A DNA stretch of 64,000 nucleotides from Actinomycetes bacterium (GTDB taxonomy: Bacteria; Actinomycetota; Acidimicrobiia; Acidimicrobiales; RAAP-2). Positions 32,328-42,261 of this stretch are shown piece by piece (the first letter of the stretch is position 1; each line of letters begins with the position of its first letter). The stretch spans positions 62,001-126,000 of the forward strand of contig JAKANY010000002.1 in assembly GCA_021823525.1 (NCBI GenBank), written 5' to 3'. Under the pieces are notes generated by a model that searched no databases, was not told where the DNA came from, and was given only the letters and a program-made list of their open reading frames with translations. The position numbers and the translations under genes are program-made.

Positions 32328-33905
32328 ATGGTGGCCCGCATTCTGGTGACCGAGGAGATCGCAGCGTCGGGGCTCAACGAGCTGCGCAAGGCCGGCCACG
32401 AGGTCGACGTGCGCCTGGGGCTGACGCCCGAGGAGCTGCTCGACGCCGTGGTCGGGGCCCACGCCCTGATCATCCGCTCGGCGACCCAGGTCGACGCCGC
32501 GACCCTGGAGGCCGCACGCGACCTCGTGGTCGTGGGGCGCGCTGGGATCGGTCTGGACAACGTCGACGTCCCGCGCGCCACCGAGCGCGGCGTCATGGTC
32601 GTCAACGCGCCGCAGTCCAACATCGTCTCGGCCGCCGAGCACACCCTGGCCCTGCTACTGTCCCAGGCCCGCAACATCCCCCAGGCGCATGCCGCTCTGA
32701 CCGCCGGCAAGTGGGAGCGCTCCAAGTGGGAGGGCGTCGAGCTCTACGGCAAGACGCTGGGCATCATCGGCCTGGGCAAGATCGGCGCGCTGGTCGCGCA
32801 GCGGGCGCTGGCCTTCGGCATGCAGCTGATCGCCTACGACCCCTACATCACCGACGAGCGCGCCCGCCACATGGGCGTCGAGCTCCTCGAGCTCGACGAG
32901 CTGCTCGCGCGCAGCGACTTCATCACCATCCACCTGCCCAAGAACAAGGAGACGCTCAACCTCCTGGACGCGGACAAGCTGTCCCGCACCAAGCCGGGCG
33001 TGCGGATCATCAACGCCTCGCGGGGCGGCATCATCAACGAGGAGGACGTCGCCGCGGCGATCCGTAGCGGGCACGTCCACGGCGTGGCCCTGGACGTCTT
33101 CGCCAAGGAGCCCGCGACCGAGTCCCCGCTGTTCGCGCTGCCCTCGGTGGTCGTCGTGCCCCACCTGGGCGCCTCGACGGCCGAGGCCCAGGACAAGGCC
33201 GGGGTCACCATCGCCGAGCAGGTGCTGCTCGCGCTGGAGGGTGACTTCGTGCCCTTCGCCGTCAACGTAGCGGCCGGCGAGGTGTCCAACGTGGTGCGGC
33301 CCTTCATGGGTCTGGCCGAGCTGCTCGGTCGGTTCATCGGGGGTCTGCTCGACGGCCAGCCCGCGGACCTCGAGGTGAGCTACAACGGCGAGCTCGCGGG
33401 CGCGGGGACCAAGATCCTGACGCTGTGCGCGCTGAAGGGGCTGCTGGGCGCCACCGGACACGCGGGCGTGACGTTCGTCAACGCGCCCCAGCTGGCCGCC
33501 GAGCACGGGCTCACCTGGGGGGACAAGGGCAGCGTCGCGTCCAGCGAGTACGTCAACCTGATCACCGTGCGCTCCGACGCCCACGAGGTGGCCGGCACGC
33601 TGATGACCATCGGCCAGCGCCTCGAGACGCGGATCGTGGCCGTCGACGGGCACAGCGTCGAGATCCCCCCGGCCGCGACGATGCTCGTCGTGCGCAACGA
33701 CGACCGGCCCGGGATGATCGGCCACGTGGGGCTGGCGCTGGGCGACGCCGACGTGTCCATCTCCTCGATGGCCGTGGGACCCGATCCGGCGGCGGGCACG
33801 GCCCTGATGGTGCTGTCCACGACGACGCCGACGCCCCCCGAGGTGATCGAGCGCCTGCGCGCCACCGACGGCATCACCGACATCCACCTGATCGCCCTGC
33901 GCTGA
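32328..33905 (+). CDS. serA: D-3-phosphoglycerate dehydrogenase
   Basis: A 525-residue enzyme for the first step of serine synthesis. The catalytic part has RAGIGLDNVDV, the NAD motif LGIIGLGKIGALVAQRA, NASRGGIINEE and the histidine in VVPHLGASTAEAQ. It is the long form with an intervening substrate-binding (ASB) domain and a C-terminal ACT domain (TMLVVRNDDRPGMIGHVG) for serine feedback, like the mycobacterial enzyme. GAGAGGAG sits just before the ATG. Inverted repeats GCTGAGC and GCTCAGC (33901-33927) after the end may act as a weak terminator. Confidence 0.97.
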   Translation: MVARILVTEEIAASGLNELRKAGHEVDVRLGLTPEELLDAVVGAHALIIRSATQVDAATLEAARDLVVVGRAGIGLDNVDVPRATERGVMVVNAPQSNIVSAAEHTLALLLSQARNIPQAHAALTAGKWERSKWEGVELYGKTLGIIGLGKIGALVAQRALAFGMQLIAYDPYITDERARHMGVELLELDELLARSDFITIHLPKNKETLNLLDADKLSRTKPGVRIINASRGGIINEEDVAAAIRSGHVHGVALDVFAKEPATESPLFALPSVVVVPHLGASTAEAQDKAGVTIAEQVLLALEGDFVPFAVNVAAGEVSNVVRPFMGLAELLGRFIGGLLDGQPADLEVSYNGELAGAGTKILTLCALKGLLGATGHAGVTFVNAPQLAAEHGLTWGDKGSVASSEYVNLITVRSDAHEVAGTLMTIGQRLETRIVAVDGHSVEIPPAATMLVVRNDDRPGMIGHVGLALGDADVSISSMAVGPDPAAGTALMVLSTTTPTPPEVIERLRATDGITDIHLIALR

Positions 33906-33922
33906 GCTGCGCCAGCGCGGGC

Positions 33923-34906
33923 TCAGCTCGCGCGGTCGGTGCGGCTCAGGGCGTCGAGCCGCTCCATCACGTCGTCGTCGAGCAGAGCGACGACCTCGAG
34001 TGCCGACATGTTCTCCTGGAGCTGGGCCAGGGAGGACGCGCCGGTGATCACCGATGACACGTGCGGGTTCTTGAGGCACCACGCCAGGGCCAGGGGGGCC
34101 AGGGGAACGTCGAGCTCGTCGGCGACCGCCTTGATCCGGCTCACGGTCTCGTTGCGCGCCTCGTCGGTGAGTTGGGCTCGCAGCCACTCGTAGCCCGGCA
34201 GTGTGGCCCGGGAGCCCTCGGGCACCCCGTGGAGGTACTTGCCCGTCAGCAGTCCCGAGGCCAGCGGGGACCAGATCGTCGTGCCGAGCCCGACGTCCTC
34301 GTAGAGGCGGGCGTACTCGCGCTCGACGCGATCGCGCCACAGGAGGTTGTACTGGGGTTGCTCGACCACGGGCGCGCGCAGGTGGTGGCGCTCGGCGACC
34401 GCGAAGGCGGCGCGGATCTCGTCGGCGCTCCACTCCGAGGTGCCCCAGTAGAGGGCGCGGCCCCGGTCGATCAGGTCGCTCATCGCCCAGACGGTCTCCT
34501 CGATGGGCGTCGCGGGGTCGGGGCGGTGGCAGTAGACGAGGTCCACGAAGTCCAGGCCCAGGCGCTCGAGCGAGTGCTCCAGGCCCTGGAGGAGGTACTT
34601 GCGGTTGAGGGTGTAGCGCATGTTGGGCACGTCGTAGATGCCCCAGAACAGCTTGGTCGAGATCACGAACTCGTGCCGGGGCCAGCCCAGCTCGCGCAGC
34701 GCGGCGCCCATCACCTCCTCGGAGCGGCCCGCGGCGTAGGCCTCGGCGTTGTCGAAGAAGTTGACGCCGGCCCGCTTGGCGGCGTCCATCACGGGCAGGG
34801 CCAGCTCGACCGAGGCGATCTGGTCCCGGTTGCCGAAGGTCACCCAGCTGCCCAGCGACAGGGCGCTCAGGCGCAGGCCGCTGCGTCCTAGCCGACGGTA
34901 CTCCAT
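33923..34906 (-). CDS. Aldo/keto reductase, potassium-channel beta-subunit-like
   Basis: A 327-residue NADPH-dependent aldo/keto reductase. The catalytic tetrad positions are visible in [14 protein letters not shown] (Asp and Tyr), STKLFWG (Lys) and [10 protein letters not shown] (His). The [13 protein letters not shown] and [13 protein letters not shown] motifs place it with KCNAB/YghZ-type reductases. The substrate is unknown. I chose the ATG at 34906, with GGAGG upstream, rather than a longer frame. The 50-residue membrane protein gene lies 17 bases upstream, so the two may be cotranscribed. Confidence 0.88.
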   Translation of the reverse strand: MEYRRLGRSGLRLSALSLGSWVTFGNRDQIASVELALPVMDAAKRAGVNFFDNAEAYAAGRSEEVMGAALRELGWPRHEFVISTKLFWGIYDVPNMRYTLNRKYLLQGLEHSLERLGLDFVDLVYCHRPDPATPIEETVWAMSDLIDRGRALYWGTSEWSADEIRAAFAVAERHHLRAPVVEQPQYNLLWRDRVEREYARLYEDVGLGTTIWSPLASGLLTGKYLHGVPEGSRATLPGYEWLRAQLTDEARNETVSRIKAVADELDVPLAPLALAWCLKNPHVSSVITGASSLAQLQENMSALEVVALLDDDVMERLDALSRTDRAS

Positions 34907-34923
34907 GATCCTCCCTCCGCGGC

Positions 34924-35076
34924 TCAGTCGGCCGGGTTCGGCGGGACGTCGGGCCACTCGTCGAGGCCGATATCCCCGCGCGAGCGGCCCTTGACGACCA
35001 TCACGGTGAGGCCCGCGACCACCGCCACGGCCAGGGTGATGAGTCCGATCTTGACCAGGGCCCTGAGAACGCGCAT
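34924..35076 (-). CDS. Small single-pass membrane protein, 50 residues
   Basis: It begins [17 protein letters not shown], one membrane helix of about 20 residues (roughly 10-30), followed by a short charged tail ending [12 protein letters not shown]. No family is recognised. A TATCGT box (35084-35089) lies seven bases before the ATG, matching the leaderless promoters elsewhere here, which supports a real gene. It is followed by the aldo/keto reductase on the same strand. Confidence 0.65.
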   Translation of the reverse strand: MRVLRALVKIGLITLAVAVVAGLTVMVVKGRSRGDIGLDEWPDVPPNPAD

Positions 35077-35141
35077 CGGCTCCACGATAGCCGTCGCGGC
35101 TCGCGGGCTCGTGCGGCGCGACGGGCGATATGCTGAGCGCG

Positions 35142-35180
35142 GTGATGACGCACTCGACGACTGAGCTGCTGCTGACCTAG
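35142..35180 (+). CDS. leuA leader peptide (Leu-Leu-Leu)
   Basis: Twelve residues, [12 protein letters not shown], from GTG (or ATG at 35145) to TAG. The leucine codons are CTG CTG CTG. The start is seven bases after the -10 box, so the mRNA probably begins at the start codon. Confidence 0.82.
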   Translation: MMTHSTTELLLT

Positions 35181-35202
35181 GGCGAGCCACCGCTCGCCCC
35201 AC

Positions 35203-35227
35203 GCCCCCGCACTGGCGGGGGCTTTTT
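35203..35227 (+). terminator. Intrinsic terminator of the leuA attenuator
   Basis: GCCCCCGC (35203-35210) and GCGGGGGC (35215-35222) pair perfectly around ACTG, followed by five T residues (35223-35227). It lies 29 bases before the leuA start. Confidence 0.92.
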
Positions 35228-35256
35228 CATTATCCGGATCACGACAGGAGGCCCCG

Positions 35257-36936
35257 GTGAGGTACCCGAACCCCCAGCAGCCCAGCCCCATGCCCTTCGC
35301 CCGGTATCGGCCGACCGTGCCGGTGGACCTGGACGACCGCACCTGGCCCAGCCGCCGGCTGAGCACGGCGCCACGCTGGTGCAGCGTCGACCTGCGCGAC
35401 GGCAACCAGGCGCTCATCGATCCCATGGACCTCGAGCGCAAGAGCGCCATGTTCGACCTGCTGGTCGCCATGGGATTCAAGGAGATCGAGGTGGGCTTCC
35501 CGTCGGCCTCCCAGCCCGACTACGACTTCGTGCGCCACCTCATCGACGACGGGCGCATCCCCGAGGACGTGACGATCCAGGTCCTCGTCCAGTGTCGCGA
35601 GGACCTGATCCGCCGCACCTACGAGTCCCTCGCGGGCGCGCGCCGCGTGATCGTGCACTTCTACAACTCGACGTCGACGCTCCAGCGCCGCGTCGTCTTC
35701 GCCCAGGAGATGCCCGGGATCATCGAGATCGCGCTGGGCGCGGCCCGCCAGTGCCGATCGCTCGAGAGCACGTGCCCGGGCACGGAGTTCCTGTACGAGT
35801 ACTCCCCCGAGAGCTTCACGGGCACCGAGCTCGACAACGCTCGGGCGATCGTCGACGCGGTGATCGCCGAGATCGATCCGACCCCCGAGCGCCCCCTGAT
35901 CGTCAACCTGCCCGCGACCGTCGAGATGTTCACGCCGAACCTCTACGCCGACGCCATCGAGTGGTTCGACCGGCACGTGGACCGGCGCGACGCGGTCGTG
36001 CTGTCGGTGCACCCCCACAACGACCGGGGGACCGCCGTCGCGGCCGCCGAGCTGGCAGTGCTCGCGGGCGCCGAGCGGATCGAGGGCACCCTGTTCGGCA
36101 ACGGCGAGCGCACCGGCAACGTCGACGTGGTGACCCTGGCGATGAACCTCTTCTCCCAGGGCGTCGACCCGCAACTCGACCTCAGCGACATCGACCGGGT
36201 CCGCCACGTCGCCGAGCGCGTCACGCGCCTGCCGGTGCATCCGCGCCACCCCTACGCGGGCGAGCTGGTCTACACCGCCTTCTCGGGCTCCCACCAGGAC
36301 GCCATCAAGAAGGGCATGACGGCCATCGGTTCGAGCTACGACGTCTGGGAGGTCCCGTACCTACCGATCGACCCCAAGCACACGGGGCGCACCTACGAGG
36401 CGATCATCCGCGTGAACTCGCAGTCGGGCAAGGGGGGCGTCGCCTACGTGCTCCACTCCGAGCACGGCCTCGACCTTCCCCGGGCCCTGCAGGTCGAGTT
36501 CTCCCGTCAGGTCCAGGCCGTCACCGAGACCACCGGGACCGAGATCTCGCCAGCCGAGCTCTGGGAGGTCTTCTCGACGACGTACCTGCCCGAGAACCCG
36601 GCCATTCAGCTGCTGTCCAGCGAGGTCACGACCGGCCAGGCGCGCACCACGGTGGCGGCCCAGATCCTCGTCGACGGGCGCCACGTGACCGTCACCGGCG
36701 AGGGCAACGGGCCCATCGACGCGCTGGTCCAGGGTCTGGAGACCGAGCTCGGCGTGCGCATGCGCGTTCGGGACTACCACGAGCACGCGTTGACGGCGGG
36801 CGCGGAGGCCTCGGCGGTCGCCTACGTCGAGGCCGAGGGCGAGGACGGGTCCAGCTGGTGGGGCGTGGGCATGAGCTCGTCGATCCTGGACGCCTCGCTC
36901 GAGGCGGTCGTCTCGGCGTTGAACCGACGTCGCTGA
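35257..36936 (+). CDS. leuA: 2-Isopropylmalate synthase
   Basis: A 559-residue enzyme that joins acetyl-CoA and 2-oxoisovalerate, the first step to leucine. It is the long actinobacterial form. The catalytic barrel has VDLRDGNQALIDPMD, the metal motif SVHPHNDRGT and GTLFGNGERTGNVD. The C-terminal regulatory domain (leucine feedback) covers roughly residues 430-559. The start is GTG with AGGAGG five bases upstream. An attenuator precedes it. The next gene, a PQ-loop protein, has its own promoter. Confidence 0.97.
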   Translation: MRYPNPQQPSPMPFARYRPTVPVDLDDRTWPSRRLSTAPRWCSVDLRDGNQALIDPMDLERKSAMFDLLVAMGFKEIEVGFPSASQPDYDFVRHLIDDGRIPEDVTIQVLVQCREDLIRRTYESLAGARRVIVHFYNSTSTLQRRVVFAQEMPGIIEIALGAARQCRSLESTCPGTEFLYEYSPESFTGTELDNARAIVDAVIAEIDPTPERPLIVNLPATVEMFTPNLYADAIEWFDRHVDRRDAVVLSVHPHNDRGTAVAAAELAVLAGAERIEGTLFGNGERTGNVDVVTLAMNLFSQGVDPQLDLSDIDRVRHVAERVTRLPVHPRHPYAGELVYTAFSGSHQDAIKKGMTAIGSSYDVWEVPYLPIDPKHTGRTYEAIIRVNSQSGKGGVAYVLHSEHGLDLPRALQVEFSRQVQAVTETTGTEISPAELWEVFSTTYLPENPAIQLLSSEVTTGQARTTVAAQILVDGRHVTVTGEGNGPIDALVQGLETELGVRMRVRDYHEHALTAGAEASAVAYVEAEGEDGSSWWGVGMSSSILDASLEAVVSALNRRR

Positions 36937-36957
36937 GTCTCCCGGTACCCTGGAGTC

Positions 36958-37578
36958 ATGCGATTGGTCGACGTGGGCGCCCTCATGGGCTGGCTCGCCG
37001 TCGCCGTCGGGTTCTTCGGGACCGCCTCCCAGTGGTGGCGTCTGCGCCGCGACGGGCTCGAGGGTGTCTCGGGTGCGACGTGGTCGCTGTTCGTCTACCT
37101 CGGAGCGTTCTGGATCTCCTACGGGGTGGCCGCGCGCTCGTGGACGATCATCCTGGGCAGCCTCCTCATCTTCCCGCTCCAGATTGGCGTCGTCGTGCGG
37201 CTGCGCCCGTGGCGGGCGACGCGGGCGAGCCTCGCCTCACTCGCCTTCTTCGTGGTGTCCTTCCTGGTGCCGGCCCTCGTGTGGGGCTGGTCGGCCGGCG
37301 TCTACGGGACGACCGTGGCCATGGTCGTGACGCGCATCCCCCAGCTGGTGGACCTGGTGCGTCCCACGCACGCCGCGGGCGTGTCCACGGGCATGTGGCT
37401 GCTCAACGCCGTGGGCTCGGCCATGTGGGTCGTCTACTACGCGCAGACGCACCGGTGGGCGGCGCTGACCGCCACACTCGTCTCGGGCCTGGTCAGCGCC
37501 GTCATCGCGGGCCTGGCGGCGTGGCGGCACCGCGAAGCCGCCGCGACCGAGTCCCCTTCGTGGGTGGCGATCAGCTGA
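36958..37578 (+). CDS. PQ-loop (SWEET-like) membrane protein
   Basis: A 206-residue protein with about seven membrane helices in two related halves. Each half has a PQ-loop-like turn: [20 protein letters not shown] near residue 20 and [22 protein letters not shown] near residue 120, each followed by an aromatic helix. PQ-loop proteins of the SWEET/semiSWEET group move sugars or amino acids; this substrate is unknown. The position between leuA and acdS makes an amino-acid role possible but unproven. TACCCT (36946-36951) lies six bases before the ATG. The end overlaps acdS (convergent) by eight bases. Confidence 0.75.
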   Translation: MRLVDVGALMGWLAVAVGFFGTASQWWRLRRDGLEGVSGATWSLFVYLGAFWISYGVAARSWTIILGSLLIFPLQIGVVVRLRPWRATRASLASLAFFVVSFLVPALVWGWSAGVYGTTVAMVVTRIPQLVDLVRPTHAAGVSTGMWLLNAVGSAMWVVYYAQTHRWAALTATLVSGLVSAVIAGLAAWRHREAAATESPSWVAIS

Positions 37579-38575
37579 ACAGGCTCGCGTAGCCGTTCAG
37601 CGCCGGCTGGCCGCCGAGGTGGGCGTACAGGACGTTGGCCTCGGGCTCGATCTCGTGGCGTTGGACGAGGTCGATCAGCCCGGCGAGGGACTTGCCCTCG
37701 TAGACCGGGTCGGTGATCATGGCCTCGAGGGACGCGCCGAGGCGGATCGCGTGGATGGTGCGGTCGTCGGGGATGCCGTAGGTGCCCGCGTGGTACCGCT
37801 CGTCCAGGACGATGTCGTCGTCGGTGATGTCGCGCGCGCCGATGAGATCGGCCGTGGCCTGGGCGATCCGCGTCACCTGGGCGCGCGTCTCGTCGGGTCG
37901 CGCCGACGCGTCGATCCCGATCACCTGGCGCTCCTGGTCGTGGAGGGCGAATCCCGCCACCATGCCCGCCTGGGTCGAGCCGGTCACCGAACACGTCACG
38001 ACGTAGTCGAAGTGGACGCCGAGCTCGCGCTCCTGCTCCTCGACCTCGAGCGCCCAGCTGGCGAAGCCGAGCCCGCCGAGCGGGTGGTCAGAGGCTCCCG
38101 CAGGGATCGCGTAGGGGTGCCGGCCGTGCGCGACGAGGTCGTCGAGCACGTCCTGAAGGCTCTCCTTAGCCTCGATCCCGAAGGGAGCCTGGACCATCCG
38201 GACGTCGGCACCCATCAGTCGCGAGAGCAGGATGTTGCCCACGCGGTCGTAGGTGACGTCGGGCCACGCGACCCAGCTCTCCTGGACCAGCACGCACTTG
38301 AGCCCGACCGCCGCCGCCGCGGCCGCCACCTGGCGGGTGTGGTTCGACTGGACGCCGCCGATGGAGACCAGCGTGTCGGCTCCCTGCGCCAGGGCGTCGG
38401 CGACCAGGTACTCGAGCTTGCGCACCTTGTTGCCGCCGAAGGCCAGCCCGGAGTTCACGTCTTCGCGTTTGGCCCAGATGGTCGCCCCACCCAGGTACTC
38501 GCTCAGGCGGTCGAGGTGCTGCACCGGCGAGGGACCGAAGCGCAGAGGGTAGCGGGGGAACTGGTCGAGGGTCAT
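37571..38575 (-). CDS. acdS: 1-Aminocyclopropane-1-carboxylate deaminase
   Basis: A 334-residue PLP enzyme that opens ACC to 2-oxobutanoate and ammonia. The PLP lysine is Lys50 (FGGNKVRK) and the nucleophile serine is Ser77 (GGVQSN). Tyr292-Glu293 (VYEGKS) and Leu320 (AHLGG) match the Tyr294, Glu295 and Leu322 of the Pseudomonas enzyme; the last two separate true ACC deaminases from D-cysteine desulfhydrases. AGGAGG lies five bases before the ATG at 38575. Its product is the isoleucine precursor, and no threonine dehydratase is seen in the window, so its place in this cluster is suggestive. Confidence 0.9.
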   Translation of the reverse strand: MTLDQFPRYPLRFGPSPVQHLDRLSEYLGGATIWAKREDVNSGLAFGGNKVRKLEYLVADALAQGADTLVSIGGVQSNHTRQVAAAAAAVGLKCVLVQESWVAWPDVTYDRVGNILLSRLMGADVRMVQAPFGIEAKESLQDVLDDLVAHGRHPYAIPAGASDHPLGGLGFASWALEVEEQERELGVHFDYVVTCSVTGSTQAGMVAGFALHDQERQVIGIDASARPDETRAQVTRIAQATADLIGARDITDDDIVLDERYHAGTYGIPDDRTIHAIRLGASLEAMITDPVYEGKSLAGLIDLVQRHEIEPEANVLYAHLGGQPALNGYASLFS

Positions 38576-38635
38576 GAGCCTCCTGACGTCGCAGCCTGGC
38601 ACGACCCTACCCGAGTGGACCGAATGCGCGGGACG

Positions 38636-39253
38636 CTACAGCAGGTGGCCCGACGCGTCGAAGAGGCCCTCGACGGTGGGAACCCGGGAGGCGGCCTCGA
38701 AGCGCTCGATCTCCTGGTCGTGGCGAAGTGTGAGCCCGATGTCGTCCCACCCGTTGATCAGGCGCTGGCGCGTCCACTCCTCCAGGTCGAAGCTCCGCTG
38801 CCAGCCCGTCGACGCGACCTCGACGACCCGCCGCGCGACGTCGACGACCAGGGACGCGTCCGGGTGCGCCGCCGCCCAGGAGCCCAGGGACTGGACGTCG
38901 TCGTCGCCCAGCGCGACCACGACGAGCCCCTGCTTGCTGGCGTTGTTGCGGAAGATGTCCCCGAAGGACGGCGCGATGACCGCGCGGAACCCGTAGTCGA
39001 GCAGCGCCCAGACGGCGTGTTCGCGCGACGACCCGATACCGAAATGGGCTCCGGCGACGAGGATGGTCGCGCCCTGGTGCTCGGGGCGATTCAGCACGAA
39101 ATTGGGATCGTCGCGCCACTCGCTGAACAGTCCACGACCGAATCCCGTGCGCTCGACCCGCTTGAGCCACACGGAGGGGATGATCTGGTCGGTGTCGACC
39201 TCGGCGCGTCCCAGGACGACGGCGCGTCCCTCGAGGAGCGAGACGGCGCGCAT
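38636..39253 (-). CDS. leuD: 3-Isopropylmalate dehydratase, small subunit
   Basis: A 205-residue swivel-domain subunit. It has the family motifs GRAEVDTDQIIPSVWLKRVERTGFG, GAHFGIGSSREHAVWAL and FGDIFRNNASKQGL. The ATG overlaps the leuC stop (TGATG). With LeuC it converts 2-isopropylmalate to 3-isopropylmalate. It ends the greA-leuC-leuD run; acdS follows on the same strand with its own ribosome site and possible promoter. Confidence 0.96.
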   Translation of the reverse strand: MRAVSLLEGRAVVLGRAEVDTDQIIPSVWLKRVERTGFGRGLFSEWRDDPNFVLNRPEHQGATILVAGAHFGIGSSREHAVWALLDYGFRAVIAPSFGDIFRNNASKQGLVVVALGDDDVQSLGSWAAAHPDASLVVDVARRVVEVASTGWQRSFDLEEWTRQRLINGWDDIGLTLRHDQEIERFEAASRVPTVEGLFDASGHLL

Positions 39254-40656
39254 CAGGCCACCTCGGCCGGGTCGGCGAAGCGTCCGGCGATGGCGGTGGC
39301 CGCCGCAACGGCGGGGGAGACGAGGTGTGTGCGCCCCCCGCGCCCCTGGCGGCCCTCGAAGTTGCGGTTGGACGTCGAGGCGCTGCGCTGGCCCGGGGTC
39401 AGCTGATCGGGATTCATCCCCAGGCACATCGAGCAGCCCGGCTCGCGCCACTCGAACCCGGCCGCCACGAAGACGCGGTCGAGGCCCTCGGCTTCGGCGT
39501 CGTGCTTCACGCGGTGCGATCCCGGGACCACGAGGGCGCGGACGCCGGGCGCGACGTGGTGTCCGGCGGCGACGCGGGCCGCGGCGCGCAGATCCTCGAG
39601 CCGCGAGTTGGTGCACGAGCCGATGAACACGACGTCCACGGGGATGTCGTGCATCGGCGTCCCGGGCGTCAGGCCCATGTAGGCCAGGGCCCGCTGGGCC
39701 GCGTCGCGCGCGGCACCGTCGGACAGCTCGTCGGGGTCGGGAACCACGCCGTCGAGGGCGACGACCTGCGCGGGATTGGTGCCCCACGTCACCGAAGGGG
39801 TGACGGCCGCCCCGTCAAGCACGAGCTCGCGGTCGAAGGTGGCGTCGGGGTCGCTCACGTAGCCGCGCCAGCGCTCGACCAGTGCGTCGCGATCCGGGCG
39901 CCCGGCGATCGCCGGGCGCCCGAGGAGGTAGGCGAGCGTGGTCTCGTCCACGGCGACGAGGCCCGCGCGCGCGCCGGCCTCGATGCTCATGTTGCACACC
40001 GTCATGCGACCCTCCATCGAGAGCGCGCGGATCGCCGAGCCTCGGTACTCGATGACGTGACCGATGCCGCCGCCGGTCCCCAGGGCTGCCACGATCGCCA
40101 GGGCCAGATCCTTGGCGCTGACGCCCTCGCGCAACTCGCCGTCGACGGTGACGGCGAGCGACTGGGCGCGGTCGTGAGGGAGGGTCTGCGTGGCCAGCAC
40201 GTGCTCGACCTCGCTGGTCCCGATCCCGAAGGCCAGCGCGCCCACCGCCCCGTGCGTCGAGGTGTGCGAGTCGCCGCACACGATCGTCATGCCCGGCTGG
40301 GTCACGCCCAGCTCGGGTCCGATCACGTGGACGATCCCCTGGTTCTCGTGACCCCGCGGGAACACCGTGATCCCGAACTCGCGGCAGTTCTCCTCAAGCA
40401 CCTCGAGTTGGCGCCGCGACACCTCATCAGCCACGGGCGTCGTGATCGGGTCGGTGGGGACGTTGTGGTCGGCCGTGGCCAAGGTCCGATCGGGCCGGCG
40501 CACGCGGCGGCCCTCGATGCGCAGGCCGTCGAAGGCCTGGGGACTCGTCACCTCGTGGACGAGGTGCAAGTCGACGTAGATCAGGGCGGTCTCCCCGGCG
40601 GGCGCCGACACGAGGTGCTCGTCGTAGAGCTTGTCGTAGAGGGTGCGACCCGCCAC
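39253..40656 (-). CDS. leuC: 3-Isopropylmalate dehydratase, large subunit
   Basis: A 467-residue aconitase-family protein with a 4Fe-4S cluster. Cluster cysteines are in [13 protein letters not shown] and [10 protein letters not shown]. Other motifs are [32 protein letters not shown] and [13 protein letters not shown] chose the GTG at 40656 because it gives the family N terminus ([14 protein letters not shown]). It starts one base after the greA stop, so the two genes are almost surely cotranscribed. Confidence 0.96.
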   Translation of the reverse strand: MAGRTLYDKLYDEHLVSAPAGETALIYVDLHLVHEVTSPQAFDGLRIEGRRVRRPDRTLATADHNVPTDPITTPVADEVSRRQLEVLEENCREFGITVFPRGHENQGIVHVIGPELGVTQPGMTIVCGDSHTSTHGAVGALAFGIGTSEVEHVLATQTLPHDRAQSLAVTVDGELREGVSAKDLALAIVAALGTGGGIGHVIEYRGSAIRALSMEGRMTVCNMSIEAGARAGLVAVDETTLAYLLGRPAIAGRPDRDALVERWRGYVSDPDATFDRELVLDGAAVTPSVTWGTNPAQVVALDGVVPDPDELSDGAARDAAQRALAYMGLTPGTPMHDIPVDVVFIGSCTNSRLEDLRAAARVAAGHHVAPGVRALVVPGSHRVKHDAEAEGLDRVFVAAGFEWREPGCSMCLGMNPDQLTPGQRSASTSNRNFEGRQGRGGRTHLVSPAVAAATAIAGRFADPAEVA

Positions 40657-40657
40657 C

Positions 40658-41131
40658 TCAGCGGATCCCGATGATGCGCACGCGCAGCACCCCGGAGGGG
40701 GCCTCGTAGCCGAGCTCGTCACCCACGGCGCGACTCAACAGCGCCGCGCCCAGCGGTGAGGTCGGCGACGCCACCATGACGCCGCTCGGGCGCTCCTCGA
40801 TCGAGCCGACGAAGAACTCCTGGGGATCGTCGGGGTCGTCGAGATAGACGAGCTCGACGATGCTGGCGTACTGGACGACCTGGGCGTTGACGTCGCGCTC
40901 GACCAGCTCGTGGTGGCGGATGACGTCGTCGATCTGGCGGATCCGCGCCTCCATCTTGCCCTGCTCGTCCTTGGCGGCGTGGTAGTCGCCGTTCTCGGAG
41001 AGGTCACCCAGGGACCGCGCGGCCTCGATCACGCGGGCGATCTCCGTGCGGCCCACCGTCGTGAGGTGGTGGTACTCCTCGCGCAACTTCTCCAGTGTTT
41101 CCTTGGTGATCCGATGGATCTCACCCGCCAT
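40658..41131 (-). CDS. greA: Transcription elongation factor GreA
   Basis: A 157-residue factor that rescues backtracked RNA polymerase by stimulating transcript cleavage. The N-terminal coiled coil ([54 protein letters not shown] in parts) has the acidic tip, and the C-terminal FKBP-like domain contains EELGYE-type and SPLGAALL stretches. AGGAG precedes the chosen ATG, and TAGAGT (41159-41154) is a likely -10. It leads directly into leuCD, an unusual partner for greA. Confidence 0.95.
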   Translation of the reverse strand: MAGEIHRITKETLEKLREEYHHLTTVGRTEIARVIEAARSLGDLSENGDYHAAKDEQGKMEARIRQIDDVIRHHELVERDVNAQVVQYASIVELVYLDDPDDPQEFFVGSIEERPSGVMVASPTSPLGAALLSRAVGDELGYEAPSGVLRVRIIGIR

Positions 41132-41238
41132 GGCTTCTCCTGACCAGACCCTCACTCTAGTGGGCAGGACTTTGGGCCCTCCCCGGTTTGGCGTGGTGTG
41201 CGCCGCCCGAGCAGACTGGGACGGACGTCAGGAGGATC

Positions 41239-42261
41239 GTGATCGAGCATCAAGCCCATCGAGTTGCGGTGATCGGCGGGGACGGCATCGGTCCCGAGGT
41301 CACCGCGGCGGCCCTGGAGGTCGTGCGCGCGGCGGGCGTGCGCGTCGATACCGTCGAGTTCACCCTGGGCGCGGCTCGCTACCTGCGCGACGGGTTCGTC
41401 CTCGACGAGGCGGTGCTCGAAGAGCTGCGCGGGTTCGACGCGATCCTGCTGGGCGCGGTCGGCCCGGCCATCGGCGACACCCGCATCCCCGGCGGCGTGC
41501 TGGAGCGTGGTCTGCTCTTGCGCCTGCGCTTCGCGCTGGACCTCTACATCAACTACCGACCGTTCCACGGTGTGGCCGGATCTCTCGCGCAGGGCTGCGA
41601 CTTCGCCATCGTGCGCGAGAACACCGAGGGTCCCTACGCCGGCGAGGGGGGACAGCTGCGACGGGGGACTCCGCACGAGATCGCCACGCAGGGGTCCGTG
41701 AACACGCGCTTCGGCGTCGAGCGCTGCGTGCGCTACGCCTTCGAGCGCGCCGCGCGCCGGGACCGCCCGCGACTGACCCTGGTGCACAAGACCAACGTCC
41801 TGACCTACGCGGGCGACCTGTGGTCGCGCGTCGTGGCCGAGGTGGCGCCCGCGTATCCCGGTGTCGAGGTCGACTACCACCACGTCGACGCCGCGTGCAT
41901 CTACCTGGTCGAGGATCCGGGCCGCTACGGGGTGATCGTCACCGACAACCTCTTCGGGGACATCCTGTCGGACCTCGCCGGTGCGGTGGCCGGGGGCATC
42001 GGCTTCGCCGCGAGCGCCAATCTGAATCCGGACCGCACCGGTCCCTCGATGTTCGAGCCGGTCCACGGAGCGGCCCACGACATCGTGGGGACGGGTCGCG
42101 CCAACCCGCTGGCGGCCGTCTCGTCGGCGGCCCTCATGCTCGAGCACCTCGGAGAGGCCGACGCCGCACGGCGTGTCTCGTCGGCAGTGGCAGACTTGCA
42201 GGACGAGACGCTCCACGGCACCACCGCGGAGATCACCGAGCAGCTGATAGCGAGGTTGTGA
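41239..42261 (+). CDS. leuB: 3-Isopropylmalate dehydrogenase
   Basis: A 340-residue NAD-dependent decarboxylating dehydrogenase for leucine. It has [13 protein letters not shown], substrate-binding REN near [29 protein letters not shown] and [14 protein letters not shown] for metal binding. It is the actinobacterial short form. The GTG with AGGAGG upstream gives a natural N terminus; a longer frame from 41188 exists but lacks a ribosome site. CAGACT (41210-41215) may be the -10. The stop overlaps the ilvE ATG (TGATG). Confidence 0.93.
   Translation: MIEHQAHRVAVIGGDGIGPEVTAAALEVVRAAGVRVDTVEFTLGAARYLRDGFVLDEAVLEELRGFDAILLGAVGPAIGDTRIPGGVLERGLLLRLRFALDLYINYRPFHGVAGSLAQGCDFAIVRENTEGPYAGEGGQLRRGTPHEIATQGSVNTRFGVERCVRYAFERAARRDRPRLTLVHKTNVLTYAGDLWSRVVAEVAPAYPGVEVDYHHVDAACIYLVEDPGRYGVIVTDNLFGDILSDLAGAVAGGIGFAASANLNPDRTGPSMFEPVHGAAHDIVGTGRANPLAAVSSAALMLEHLGEADAARRVSSAVADLQDETLHGTTAEITEQLIARL

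Larger units (their letters stand above)
35129..35227 (+). promoter_or_regulatory. Attenuator leader of leuA
   Basis: A TATGCT -10 box (35129-35134) is followed by a short open frame with three leucine codons in a row. Next come a first hairpin (GGCGAGC 35181-35187 with GCTCGCC 35192-35198) and then a T-tract terminator, all upstream of leuA. This fits leucine-controlled ribosome-mediated attenuation, which has been predicted for leuA in other actinobacteria. I could not identify the antiterminator by eye. Confidence 0.82.

Noticed and set aside
37571..38575. D-cysteine desulfhydrase instead of ACC deaminase
   Set aside because: The Glu after the active-site Tyr and the Leu in AHLGG match ACC deaminases, the known discriminating positions.
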